In this document: positions 33,880 to 44,950 of the stretch, in pieces
How the letters are laid out: every line of letters begins with the position of its first letter
Numbering within the stretch: position 1 is the first letter of the stretch
Source of the DNA: Prorocentrum cordatum
Lineage: Eukaryota; Sar; Dinophyceae; Prorocentrales; Prorocentraceae
NCBI GenBank assembly: GCA_963575745.1
Contig: CAUYUJ010008047.1
Location: 306,139 to 370,138 of the forward strand
Reading direction: 5' to 3'
DNA: 64,000 nt
The notes under the pieces: generated by a model
Seen by the model: the letters and a program-made list of their open reading frames with translations, nothing else
The model's database searches: none
What the model was told of the DNA's origin: nothing
Translations under genes and position numbers: made by a program

Positions 33880-35040
33880 GGCCCCAAGAGAGCTCTAGCA
33901 GGCATCACGCCAGACTCCGTCAGACGGAGTTTGGCGAGGTGGCCCAAGAGGGCCCGCAAGACGGATCCGACCCCCTCGAGACGGCTCCAGGGGGGCCCCC
34001 AGGCGGTCCCATGAGCCCCCCAAAAGGGTTCCAAGAGGGCCCCAAGAGGACCCCAAGAGAGCTCTAGCAGGCCTCACGCCAAACTCCGTCAGACGGAGTT
34101 TGGCGAGGAGGTGGCCCAAGAGGGCCCGCAAACGGCTCCGAACCCCTCGAGGCGGCCCCAAGAGGGCCCCCAGGCGGCCCCATGAGGCCCCCCAAGAGGG
34201 TTCCAAGAGGGCCCCAAGAGGACCCCAAGAGAGCTCTAGCAAGCATCGCGCCAAACTCCGTCAGACGGAGATTGGCGAGGTGGCCCAAGAGGGCCCGCAA
34301 GACGGCTCCGACCCCCCCGAGACGGCCCCAGGGGGGGGCCCCAGGCGGCCCTATGAGGCCCCTCAAGAGGGTTCCAGGAGGGCCCCAAGAGGACCCCAAG
34401 AGAGCTCTAGCAGGCTCACGCCAAACTCCGTCAGACGTAGATTGGCGAGGAGGTGGCCCAAGAGGGCCCGCAAACGGCTCCGAACCCCTCGAGGCGGCTC
34501 CAAGAGGGCCCCCAGGCGGCCCCATGAGGCCCCCCAAGAGGGTCCCAAGAGGGCCCCAAGAGGACCCCAAGAGAGCTCTCGCAAGCATCGCGCCAAACTC
34601 CGTCAGACGGAGTTTGGCGAGGTGGCCCAAGAGGGCCCGCAAGACGGCTCCGACCCCCCCGAGACGGCCCCAGGGGGGCCCCCAGGCGGCCCCATGAGGC
34701 CCCCAAGAGGGTTCCAAGAGGGCCCCAAGAGGACCCCAAGAGAGCTCTAGCAGGCATCACGCCAAACTCCGTCAGACGGAGTTTGGCGAGGTGGCCCAAG
34801 AGGGAACCCAGGCGGCCCCATGAGGTCCCCCAAGAGGGTTCCAAGAGGGCCCCAAAAGGACCCCAAGAGAGCTCTAGCAGGCACCACGCCAAACTCCGTC
34901 AGACGGAGTTTGGCGAGGTGGCCCAAGAGGGCCCGCAAGACGGCTCCGACCCCCTCGAGGCGGCTCCAGGGGGGCCCCCAGGCGGCCCCATGAGGCCCCC
35001 AAGAGGGTTCCAAGAGGGCCCAAAGAGGACCCCAAGAGGG
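33880..35040 (+). repeat. 171-bp satellite with a 14-bp-arm hairpin in each unit
   Basis: Hairpins start at 33908, 34077, 34249, 34419, 34591, 34760 and 34887, giving steps of 169, 172, 170, 172, 169 and 127. Four of the seven are perfect; 33908, 34249 and 34419 have one or two arm changes. Between hairpins the unit is built from CCCAAGAGGGCCCGCAAGAC, GGCGGCCCCATGAGGCCCC and GAGGACCCCAAGAGAGCTCT. Both strands are open in frames reading through the repeat; no gene is inferred. Confidence 0.92.
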
Positions 35041-35339
35041 CGCTGTGATTGTGCCACCCACATTGGTGGAATGCGGCTGTGGGGGGCATGGCAGTGGCGA
35101 GCTCCGCCTTAGCACACACCGTTTGCAGAAACGCGCTTTTCCAACACCCACTCCTAAGGAGCTGTAATAAAATTACCCTGGCGACGTACCCAACCCCTGC
35201 GCAAAAGCGGGGCGCAAATAGTTTAGGATACTTTATAAGGGGGCGATGACGGAGCGAAGGTTACATATGTCTGCAGACGGAATTCGGGAGACTCGCAGGA
35301 CACTGGCTACAGGAAAAGGGCTTGATAAAGCTGATGATT

Positions 35340-35945
35340 TACAATTCCTGAGCACTCCTAGCCACTTCGAAAACGGGGATCACAGCAGGCTTCGAAAGTG
35401 GCGACAGGTTCACAGATCGCAGCCCCGCAGGGACGGCGAGGTCTCATTTGAATCTGCCCGTGGCCCTCACTGTGCTGGGCCCCCCAGCAGGCCTCGAAAA
35501 TGGCGGCAGTTTCGCAGATCGCAGCCCCCCAGGGATGGCGAGGTCTAATTTGAATCCGCGCGTGGCCCTCACTGTGCTGGGCCCCCCAGCAGGCCTCGAA
35601 AGTGGCGACAGTTTCACAGATCGCAGCCCCCCAGGGAGGGCGAGGTCTAATTTGGATCTGCCGCGATTACCCTCTATGCTGGACCCCCCAGCAGGCCTCG
35701 AAAGTGGCGACAGTTTCACAGATCGCAGCCCCCCCCCCCAGGGATGGCGAGGTCTAATTTGAATCTGCCGCGATTACCCTCTATGCTGAGCCCCCCAGCA
35801 GGCCTCGAAAGTGGCGACAGTTTCACAGATCGCAGCCCCCCAGGAATGGCGAGGTCTAATTTGGATCTGCCGCGATTACCCTCTATGCTGGACCCCCCAG
35901 CAGGCCTCGAAACTGGCGACAGTTTCACAGCCCCCCGCAGGCAAG
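35340..35945 (+). repeat. Minisatellite, about 95-110 bp, related to 5.3-6.1 kb
   Basis: Units carry CCAGCAGGCCTCGAAARTGG, CGACAGTTTCACAGATCGCA, GCCCCCCAGGGANGGCGAGG and TCTAATTTGRATCTGCC. About six copies. The order GAAAGTGGCGAC, CGCAGCC, CAGGGAGGCG, CGAGGTC is shared with the first array. Confidence 0.9.
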
Positions 35946-36070
35946 ACAGAAAGAGGCAGGAAAGAGGCGGGAGGCGGGAGGAGGAAGGACGCGACCACAC
36001 TGCTCTATTCAAAACGAATACCCAACCAAGGAGGGTTGGGAAAAAATGGGACAAACACGAACACCCCAGT
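35946..36070 (+). repeat. Tail shared with 6.13-6.28 kb
   Basis: A purine-rich GGAGGCGGGAGGAGGA stretch, then CTCTATTCAAAACGAA and AAGGAGGGTTGGGAA, the same order as after the first minisatellite. Confidence 0.75.
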
Positions 36071-36109
36071 GCCAGCAATGACGAGTGAGTTACACCCCCG
36101 TCGCAGCAT

Positions 36110-36345
36110 TGTGGTTCAAGCGACCCGCTGGTGCCTGCATAGGCCATCCATCTACATATATACACGCTTACTGGTGCAGCTCCTACATACATACACGCCT
36201 ACTGGTGCAGCTCTCGGCCATCATGGTGCAGCTCTCAGCCATCATGGTGCAGCTCTCAGCCATCATGGTGCAGCTCTCGGCCAGTGTGCAGCTCCCGCCC
36301 ATCATGGTGCAGCTCTCGGCAGATCTCGTCCATCGCGGTGCAGCT
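36110..36345 (+). repeat. 27-bp and 31-bp tandem repeats
   Basis: CATCATGGTGCAGCTCTCRGC repeats about five times (36216-36320), preceded by a duplicated ACATACACGCNTACTGGTGCA. The repeats stop just before the 36472 gene. Confidence 0.9.
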
Positions 36346-36471
36346 TAGCCCGCGCCGAAGCGTCAGCGGGTGGCCGATGATGCGTGCCGAGCGCTCACGG
36401 CAGCGGCCTCCGCGGCGTGCACGGCAACGGCGCCGCCCAACAGCTCGGGCGGCGCGTCGGGCAGCGGCGGA

Positions 36472-37136
36472 ATGACCGACGGCACCGTAGACGACGCCAT
36501 CGACGTTGACGCGGATTCGAGCGACACGATCCAGGAGGTTGACACGTCTGTCAACGATGGCGGTGCTGCAAGCTTGGAGCTGGACGGCATCGTGAACATA
36601 ATCGGGGTCGCCACCGACGGCGGCGTGGCCGTGCCCGACGTGCCGCAGCAGCAGCCGCCCAACGGCCACCAGCCTTTCATCGTGGTCGTGCCGTACGCGT
36701 ACGGGTCCCGTGCGGGGTGCGCCCGCAGGACAGTGCCGCCGCCCCGTGGCGGCGGCGGCGGCGGCGGCGCCAGCGGGTCCCAGAATGCGCCGCGGACGCC
36801 GCCCAAGCCTCGGCCCACCGACAGAGACGACGACGCGCCGATCACGCAGATGCCGCCTACCGACAGCCAGGGCGACCAGCCGAACACGAGATGCCGCCCG
36901 GCAGCCGGGGCTACGACCAGCCGAACACGCAGATGCCGCCCAGCGACAGCCAGGACGACCAGCCGAACACGCAGATGCCGCCCGACAGCCAGGCGGGCTA
37001 CGACCAGCCGAAAACGCAGATGCCGCCCGACAGCCAGGCGGGCTACGACCAGCTCTACAACAGCCAGGACGACGACCAGCCCCCCACGCTGCCCCTGGAG
37101 CCCCACGGCAGTCCGCCGCAGGTGGGCCCAGACTGA
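36472..37136 (+). CDS. Gln/Pro-rich repeat protein, about 221 aa, one frame break
   Basis: Open from ATG 36472 to 36888, then continued in the next frame to TGA 37134-37136. Relative to its own repeats (AACACGCAGATGCCGCCC) one C is missing at 36888/36889. The N-terminal half has an acidic stretch (DDAIDVDADSSDTIQEVDTS), then ELDGIVNIIGVATDGG and PFIVVVPYAYG. The C-terminal half is four to five imperfect repeats of DQPNTQMPPSDSQ and DSQAGYDQPKTQMPP. An in-frame TAG just upstream (around 36346-36348) excludes a longer start without splicing. No family recognised. It is the last unit of the plus-strand gene group, followed by a GAT microsatellite. Confidence 0.5.
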
Positions 37137-37139
37137 ACG

Positions 37140-37650
37140 TGAGGAGGACGAGGAGGATGAGGAGGAGGAGGCATGATGAGTGATCACAGGGAGGAGGGGG
37201 GCACGAGGAGAAGGATGATGGACATGACGATGATGGCGGTGATGATGGTGATGATGAGCCGCGAACTGACCCGTAGGCAGATGCGGCTGAAAACGGCTGG
37301 CTCTGGGGGCTGCTGCATCAGCCCGCGGGCCTACGTGCAGCAATGGGCCCACCCGACGTGTTCGGGCCGCACAGGGCCGCCCTGGAGCGAGCAGAGCGAC
37401 GCCGCCAGGGCTGAGCACTACGCAGCCAGGGACGCGGTCCAGGCTCGGGCAGGAATGGGGAGGGGCCTGCATGCCCCTCCCCCGCCCATGCGCCGACCAC
37501 GTCGGCGCATGCGTGGGCAAGCCTGCGTTTCGGGCCTTGCCCCGAAGGCGCGCCTCGCCGCGGAGGCGGCGCCGCGGGCGGCGGCGAGCAGCGGCAGCCA
37601 GCAGGCTGCGGCGAGCAACGGCAGCCAGCAGGCTGCTAGTGCCCGAAAGA
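37140..37650. other. No gene seen between the 36472 gene and the GAT tract
   Basis: GAGGATGAGGAGG runs (37140-37260), then GC-rich DNA with a GCGGCGAGCAGCGGCAGCCA duplication (37576-37632). Confidence 0.5.
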
Positions 37651-37654
37651 GGGC

Positions 37655-37797
<143 letters not shown>

Positions 37798-38035
37798 AAT
37801 GATGAGGATGATGAAGCGGAGGAGGGCGATGATGACGATGAGGAGGAGGAGGGGGACGGCCAGAGAGAGCCCAGGATGCATCAGCGATGTTGCTATACAC
37901 CATCCCGTCCCATGCCCCTTCTCAGAAGTCCATGCAAGTATTCCCTTTCACACCTGGACGCGCGCCATTGTAAGACGGGCGCCCCATTGGCCTCACAGGC
38001 GCCCCACGGGCCTGACGTTGATGAGGAATGCCGAA

Positions 38036-38152
38036 GGCGAGAGCCCCATTTTGAAAACCAGCCGCCCTCCACCCGCGTAGCTGTTGCACAATTTTAAGAC
38101 GCATGTCCGCGGCGCCAAGGCGAGAGCTTCATTTTGAAAACCAGCCGCGATG
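38036..38152 (-). repeat. Inverted copies of the 14.1-14.6 kb minisatellite
   Basis: The reverse complement gives GGCTGGTTTTCAAAATG, GCTCTCGCCTTNGGC and TTAAAATTGTGCAA, the same block order as the units at 14110-14612. Two diverged copies. Confidence 0.7.
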
Positions 38153-38159
38153 CGGCGGA

Positions 38160-39062
<903 letters not shown>

Positions 39063-39164
39063 CATCCTCCACCTGGAGGGTGGGGGAGAGGAGGGAGGGT
39101 GGGGAGGGGGGGGAGGCGCCCCAGGCAGAGCCGAGCAAGGACGAGGACTCCCAGAAGAAGGAGC

Positions 39165-39260
39165 CCCCTCCTCCTCCTCCTCCTCCACCTCCTCCTCCTC
39201 CTCCTCCTCCTCCGCCTCTTCCTTCTCCTCCTCCTCCTCCTCCTCCTCCTCCTCATCCGC
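39165..39260 (+). repeat. (CTC)n run
   Basis: Interrupted CTC microsatellite on the same strand as the preceding block. Confidence 0.95.
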
Positions 39261-39375
39261 CCCCCCTTTTCCTCCCCCTCCTCCACAGGAGTGAGGGGCC
39301 CGCCGACGCCGAGCCCGACGCCGAGCGCGACGCCGCCCGCCGACGCCGAGCGCGACGCCGCCCGCGGGGGGGCGG

Positions 39376-39764
39376 GGGGCGAGGGAGGAGGATGGAGGAG
39401 GAGGAAGGAGGAGGAGGAGGAGGAGGAGGAGGAGGAGGAGGAGGAAGAGGAGGAGGAGGAGGAGGAGGAGGAGGAGGAGGAGGAGGAGGAGGAGGAGGAG
39501 GAGGAGGAGGAGGGAGGAGGAGGAGGAGAGGAGGAGGAGGAGGAGGAGGGGGATGGGGGAGGGGGGAGCAGGGGGGGCGAGGCACGAGGAAGAGGAGGAG
39601 GAGCAGGGGGAGGGGGAGGAGGAGGAGGAGGAGGAGGAGGAGGAGAAGGAGGTGGAGGAGGAGGAGGAGGGGGAGGAGGAGGAGGAGGGAGGAGGAGGAG
39701 GAGAGGAGGGGGAGGAGGAGGGAGGAGGAGGAGGAGGAGGAGGAGGAGGAGGAGGAGGGAGGGA
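39376..39764 (+). repeat. (GGA)n homopurine tract, about 385 bp
   Basis: GGA/GAGG repeats with almost no pyrimidine on the plus strand. The tract ends four bases before the spliced-leader relic. Confidence 0.97.
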
Positions 39765-39767
39765 CGA

Positions 39768-39789
39768 TCCGTAGCTATTTTGGCTCAAG
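39768..39789 (+). other. Relict spliced leader, 21 of 22 bases
   Basis: TCCGTAGCTATTTTGGCTC then AAG. The only difference from the dinoflagellate leader consensus is C-to-T at position 9. A donor SL-RNA gene would continue with GT after the final G; here CCCGCCGC follows, so this is a leader copied from a spliced mRNA. I see no gene downstream on this strand. Confidence 0.88.
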
Positions 39790-39837
39790 CCCGCCGCAGG
39801 TGCCAGGCAGGCGCCGCGCCGTGTCTCCCTCAATGAA

Positions 39838-40318
39838 ACCGCCGCCACCACCGCGGCCGCCACCGCCGTGACCACCACCACGACCGCCACCACGACCACC
39901 ACCGCCACGACCGCCAACGCCACGACCACCACGAGCGTTTGGCAAACCACCACGACCACCACCACCACCACCAGTACCACCGCCACGGCCACCACCACCA
40001 CCACGACCATTGCGAGCACCACCACGACCACGAGCACCACCACCACGACCACCACCAGGACCATCACCACGGCCTCCATTACGACCACCACCGCCACGAC
40101 CACCACCACGACCACCGCCACCGCCACGATCACCACCACGACCACCACCACGACCACCACCACGGCCACCACCACCATGACCGCCAGCGCCACCACCAGC
40201 GCCACCGCCACGACCACCACCACCACGACCACTACTAGCACCACCACCACCACTAGCACCACGACCGCCACCACGACCACCACGAGCACCACCACCACCG
40301 CCAGACGGGTCGGGCGGG
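39838..40318 (-). repeat. CCACGAC / ACCACC repeat (RGG-like on the minus strand)
   Basis: Degenerate ACCACCACGACC units. The minus strand gives Gly/Arg runs (GGRGGG), resembling RGG or GAR domains, over about 160 codons. The frame ends inside the leader relic and has no folded domain, so I treat it as repeat. Confidence 0.75.
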
Positions 40319-40321
40319 TCG

Positions 40322-40481
40322 GGCAGCAAACTTGCTATACTCCAAGATGTTGAAATTAAGAAGATCTTCTTATTTTCACAACAACATAGTTTCTTATTTC
40401 TTAAGTCAAATTCAAAATGTTCTTAATTTTTAAATCATTTTCATATTTTCTGGACAGACTTACTTTTTTAACTCATTGAGC
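40322..40481. other. AT-rich island at the truncated 3' end of the RT element
   Basis: About 160 bases with many A/T runs (TTCTTATTTTCACAAC, TTAATTTTTAAATC), in strong contrast to the flanks. It begins right after the stop of ORF2 on the minus strand, so it may be the element's 3' untranslated end or foreign sequence at a breakpoint. Confidence 0.6.
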
Positions 40482-42646
40482 CTATGGGCAGTCCTCGAGG
40501 CCCGACATGGGCCGGAGGCGGTCGAAGGCATTGTCGAGGTCACCGCTCGCCACGTACAGCGGTGAGGCGCCCGCCGTAGGGGGACGCGTCGGGGGTGCCG
40601 GGTGGAAGAAGGCGTTGGCGTACCTCGTGCCGAACACGATGCGAAGTTTCCCGGACTTCTTCCTCACAAAAAATACACCTATCACGTGCTTGTCAGCGGA
40701 GGCCACCTTGAAGCGCAGCGTGCCACATTGATGAAAACGCCGAACAAACTCGCCATACAGAACTGGGTCCCGTGCCAACCGAGGGTCAACAAAGGGTCCA
40801 CGCGGGCGAGCTTGTCGGGCTCCCCCCAGCGCCTCGTCGGGCGTCTTGAGCAGATTATGTCGCCAATCCCGTGCCCAGTCAGCATCATCCCGAGTAAGGC
40901 AGCCCAGAAGGTCAGCAGGGCTGGGACCCACCTCAGGCCAGGAGACCAGCTCCTTGGAGTACGGGACCCGGGCGCCGCCGTCATCCGAGTAGACGGCGAA
41001 GCCGTTGAGGAGCTCGCGGAGGGCTTCTTCGCAAAAACCTGGCTCGCTCGGCATCGCACCCATGCCCAGGTAGCAGTCCTCCAGAAACTTCACGCAGGTC
41101 TGCTGTCCAAGGTTCTCGGGCGCCGACGGAGGTGCACCAGCGTGGCCATACAGACGGTTGAGAGCACCCACGCCATGGTCAGCCCACTGCACCAGCACAT
41201 CGGAGCGGCGGGACCGCTGACGCACTGCGCGGCAGGGGCGGCGATCGGCAGCACACACGGTCCGTCGAGCCACATGAGGCAGCGGAAAAAGATCCCGATG
41301 ACGATGGTCACCAGTGGCGGCGGAGTCGCCGCGAAAAAGGGCCTGGTGCTCGAGCTTCAGCGCAGCAGGTGGCCCTCAGCCTCAGTCCCGCTGCGCGCTC
41401 TCCTTCACCCCTTTGGCTCGTCCTTGTCCTTGCCCTTGTTGCCCTTGTTGTCCCTGTTGCCCAGCGCGCGGGCGGACTGACGCTCCTCCCTCGCCGTGCG
41501 CCTCTCCTTCGCAACGGCGTACTCCTTGGACAGCTCGGCGCCGACGTGGGTCAGCAGCTGGGGGCACACGCACACGTTGCCACGGTTCGACGAGGTGCCG
41601 TAGAACAAATGCGAGTCCAGCGACTCGTCGGCACTCGAGACGAACCGCTTGCGCCACCTCTCCTTCTGCACCTGGATGCTCCGGCAGATTATCTCCGCCG
41701 CCGCGACGTCCGGGACGTTCAACTGATCGGAGCACACCATCTGCTCGAGGTACGAGCAGCGGCGCTCGTGCTCGGCAACGCCGCCGTCGGTCAGCGCGAG
41801 GCGGCCCTCTGACCGACAGCCCATTGGCCTTCATGAACTGGCAGACCCACAGCGTCGTGCGCGGGCCGGAGATCGGCCAGCCTGGCCACTGGTGCTCCAC
41901 CGTGCGCTCCACCGCGTCGCCGAAGCCGATACGCCTGGAGCCGAGGACGTTGTACACAACGGGCTGCACGCGGACGTCGGCGAGGGCCGCGGGGGCCGCG
42001 GCGGCCGCGGCCGCGCCAGGCGGCGGGGCCGCGAGCGCCAGCGCGGGCGCGGGCGCGGGGGCCGGCGGAGGCGCGCCACCCGGCGGCGCCGCGGCGGGGG
42101 GCAGGAGCGGCAGGGGGGCCCCAGGCGCCGCCGCAGGCCCGCCAAGGGCGGCCACCAGCCCGGCCACGCCGGCAGCTGGGGCGGCAACGGGCCCACGGCC
42201 AGCGGCACCAGCGCGCCCAGCGGGGCGGCGGCAGGCGCGTCGAGCACCCGCCCACCCGCGTTGGCCACGATGAGCCCTGGAGGAGCGGGGAGCCCGAGCC
42301 GACCCGCCGCGGCGGCCGCGGCCGCCAGGATGGTCGCTGGCGTCGGCAGGCTGCGGAACCTATAGTAGCGGGCCCCCGGGGCCCACGGCATCACGCCGCT
42401 GGCAGCGCCCCCAGGGAAGATGTCCCACCTCAACACGTCCGCCGAGCCCACGTACTTCTCCTCGTACTCGTCGTCTTCCGGCGTGAGGATGCTCGCGCTG
42501 TCGGGCCGCCCTGGCGGCACCAGCGCCACGAGCCGCTCGTGGATGAGCGCCGCGCCGCCGATGTTGTACTGCACGCCGATGAAGTCCCCAGGCTGGGCGC
42601 CAGAACCAGCGACCGAGGCGTGCGCCGGAGGTGCCGGCGCCGCCAT
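40482..42646 (-). pseudogene. Retroelement ORF2: reverse-transcriptase polyprotein, frame-broken and truncated
   Basis: ATG 42646 opens a frame with QPGDFIGVQYNIGG and PGARYYRFRSLP. Coding moves to another frame near 42175 (LADVRVQPVVYNVLG, PISGPRTTLWVCQFMKANG), again near 41815 (EHERRCSYLEQMVCSDQLNV, ERRTAREERQSAR, stop at 41405), and resumes from about 41375 (DLFPLPHVARR, PRGPFVDPRLARDPVLYGEF). The last part is the start of an RT domain: GVFFVRKKSGKLRIVFGTRY, then GDLDNAFDRL, the position of the first catalytic Asp motif. It stops at TAG 40484-40482, before the second catalytic motif. I recognise the block order as a retroelement protein abundant in dinoflagellates. The breaks mean this copy is inactive, unless they are assembly indels or an unrecognised intron lies between 41405 and 41375. 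Confidence 0.75.
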
Positions 42647-43036
42647 CAGCACTGCAGGGCCTTAGCGCGAGCAACACGCGCCTGGGCCCGCGCCTGCTCC
42701 CCGAAGTCCGCCTCCCCGTCAGTGGCTGGCGCCACACCGCGCGGCCCGAGGGAGCGGCCGCTCAGGCGCCAGCAGGCCAGCGCCGCGCTGCAGGCCCCCA
42801 CGAGCCCGCTGGCGGCGCAGGCGAGCGCCACCGACCAGGGGCCTGGCCCCTGGCTGCTCGATCCCTGCAGGCCGGAGCAGTCGCAACGCAACTCCGGGCA
42901 CTGCAGCCGTGGCACGCAGGTGCACGCCGGGCACTGCTGCCCCTGGTTGGCGGCGTACAGCGCCAGCCCATGTGCTCAGCCCGCGGCCGACCTCCGGGAA
43001 CAGCGCGCCAGCCGCCGCGGGCGCCGCGGCGAACAT
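42646..43036 (-). CDS. Retroelement ORF1: small Cys-rich membrane protein, about 129 aa
   Basis: From ATG 43036 the frame reads MFAAAPAAAGALFPEVGRGL. After one base in the GGG at 42967-42969 it continues as LALYAANQGQQCPACTCVPR and on to TGA 42648-42646. It holds a Cys cluster (CPACTC, CPELRCDC), one hydrophobic segment (SVALACAASGLVGACSAALA) and a basic helical tail (EQARAQARVARAKALQ). Its stop overlaps the ORF2 start as TGATG. In dinoflagellate elements of this type a Cys-rich, single-pass protein precedes the RT protein. The role is unknown; by position it may act like an ORF1 accessory protein. Confidence 0.6.
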
Positions 43037-43057
43037 CCGGGCGGAGTTCGCTCGAGG

Positions 43058-43077
43058 CTTGAGCCAGATGGCCACGG
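43058..43077 (-). other. Relict spliced leader at the 5' end of the RT element
   Basis: The minus strand reads CCGTGGCCATCTGGCTCAAG. Against the leader it has two substitutions and one missing T. It lies 21 bases before the ORF1 ATG, in the same orientation. Confidence 0.7.
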
Positions 43078-43137
43078 ATGTCCATCAAGTGCGGCAACTT
43101 CGCCGTGGGACGCAGCATACGCTTCTTAAAATGATCA

Positions 43138-43141
43138 TGTG

Positions 43142-43178
<37 letters not shown>

Positions 43179-43445
43179 ATATATGTGTGTAGATAGATAG
43201 ACGGCTAGCGTGGACCCCATGACAATGATGTGTTGCCATATATCTGGTGCGTTTTAGGTGATACAATCAATGTGGGGCAATCTAGGTGGTGCAATCCATG
43301 CGGTGCAATCTATGTGGAGCAAAGCAATGCAGCACAATGATGCACAGCAATCCAAAGCACTGCAACGCAATGTAAAGCAATGCACGGAATACAAAGCAAT
43401 GCAATGCAAAGCAACACAATGCAAAGGAATATAACATCATAAAAT
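43138..43445. repeat. (TA)n/(TG)n microsatellite and GCAATGC-type repeats
   Basis: ATATATAT and ATGTATGT at 43140-43190, then GGTGCAATC and GCAATGCAA words to the edge of the TIR element. Confidence 0.8.
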
Positions 43446-44950
43446 ATTATCCCGGCAAAGCAACCTAACAGCGATGTGTAGGAGCATATCTGGAAGCATT
43501 CCCCTTAAGATTCAGATGAGAATCCAACTGTAGAATTCTGCTGTTCTCGCAGTCGCAGTCGCATTCGCGATGACAGTCGCAGCGGTAACGGCAGTCACAG
43601 TCACAGCCTCAGCCTCAGCCTGCCTCAGCCTCAGCCTGCCTCAGCCTCAGCCTCAGCCTGCCTCAGCCTCAGCCTCAGCCTGCTTCAGCCTCAGCCTCAG
43701 TCTGCCTTCAGCCTCGGCCTCAGCCTCAGCCTGCCTCAGCCTCAGCCTGCATCAGCCTCAGCCTCAGCCTCAGCCTGCCTCAGCATCAGCCTGCCTCAGC
43801 CTCAGCCTCAGCCTGCCTCAGCCTCAGCCTCAGCCTGCTTCAGCCTCAGCCTCAGTCTGCCTTCAGCCTCGGCCTCAGCCTCAGCCTGCCTCAGCCTCAG
43901 CCTCAGCCTCAGCCTCAGCCTCAGCCTGCCTCAGCCTCAGCCTGCCTCAGCCTCAGCCTCAGCCTGCCTCAGCCTCAGCCTCAGCCTGCTTCAGCCTCAG
44001 CCTCAGTCTGCCTTCAGCCTCGGCCTCAGCCTCAGCCTGCCTCAGCCTCAGCCTGCATCAGCCTCAGCCTCAGCCTCAGCCTGCCTCAGCATCAGCCTGC
44101 CTCAGCCTCAGCCTCAGCCTGCCTCAGCCTCAGCCTCAGCCTGCTTCAGCCTCAGCCTCAGTCTGCCTTCAGCCTCGGCCTCAGCCTCAGCCTGCCTCAG
44201 CCTCAGCCTGCATCAGCCTCAGCCTCAGCCTCAGCCTGCCTCAGCATCAGCCTGCCTCAGCCTCAGCCTCAGCCTGCCTCAGCCTCAGCCTCAGCCTGCT
44301 TCAGCCTCAGCCTCAGTCTGCCTTCAGCCTCGGCCTCAGCCTCAGCCTGCCTCAGCCTCAGCCTGCATCAGCCTCAGCCTCAGCCTCAGCCTGCCTCAGC
44401 ATCAGCCTGCTTCAGCCTCAGCCTCAGCCTGCCTCAGCCTCAGCCTCAGCTGCTTCAGCCTCAGCCTCAGTCTGCCTTCAGCCTCGGCCTCAGCCTCAGC
44501 CTGCCTCAGCCTCAGCCTCAGCCTGCCTCAGCATTCAAAATGTGGCCCGGGAATGGAGTTCTGGGAACTCGAAGAACACGAAGTGGCCTACAGTTGGCTC
44601 CATGGGCTGGGATTCAGTTGGCTCTGGGCATTCAAAATGTGGCCCGGGAATGGAGTTCTGGGAACTCGAAGACCACGAAGTGGCCTACAGTTGGCTCCGG
44701 GCATTCAAATGTGGCCCAGGAATGGAGTTCTGGGAACTCGAAGAGCACGAAGTGGCCTACAGTTGGCTCCGGGCATTCAGAATGTGGCCCGGGAATGGAG
44801 TTCTGGGACCTCGAAGACCACGAAATGTGTAACTGTTTGCTTAAAACGACTTCCGCGGATTCTCCCCGGATCCTGCCCGGACCCCCCTGGGGAGTCATGA
44901 TGCTTTCTTTTGAGACCATTAGAAACCTATCAGTCTTCGCTGTTAGGTAA
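43446..44950 (+). mobile_element. TIR-bounded element carrying a CAGCCT minisatellite, copy 2
   Basis: CCTAACAGCGA at 43464-43474 and its inverse at 44937-44947. The left arm (AGGAGCATATCTGGAAGCAT, GATGACAGTCGCAGCGG) and right arm (AAACCTATCAGTCTTCGCTG) match copy 1 with few changes. The minisatellite is shorter (about 43600-44530), with a clean higher-order unit of about 157 bp repeated about four times. The 73-bp arm repeat is present three to four times (44534-44820). Confidence 0.72.

Noticed and set aside
33501-34892. Trp/Leu/Gly- and Arg/Pro-rich frames over the 171-bp satellite
   Set aside because: Open on both strands because the unit is close to a multiple of three and lacks stops; copies do not differ in a coding-like way.
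39775-40329. RGG-repeat protein on the minus strand
   Set aside because: No folded domain, ends inside a leader relic, and the sequence is a simple ACC/GAC repeat.
43570-44832. 420-codon Ser/Gln/Pro-rich frame
   Set aside because: Translation of the CAGCCT minisatellite inside the TIR element.
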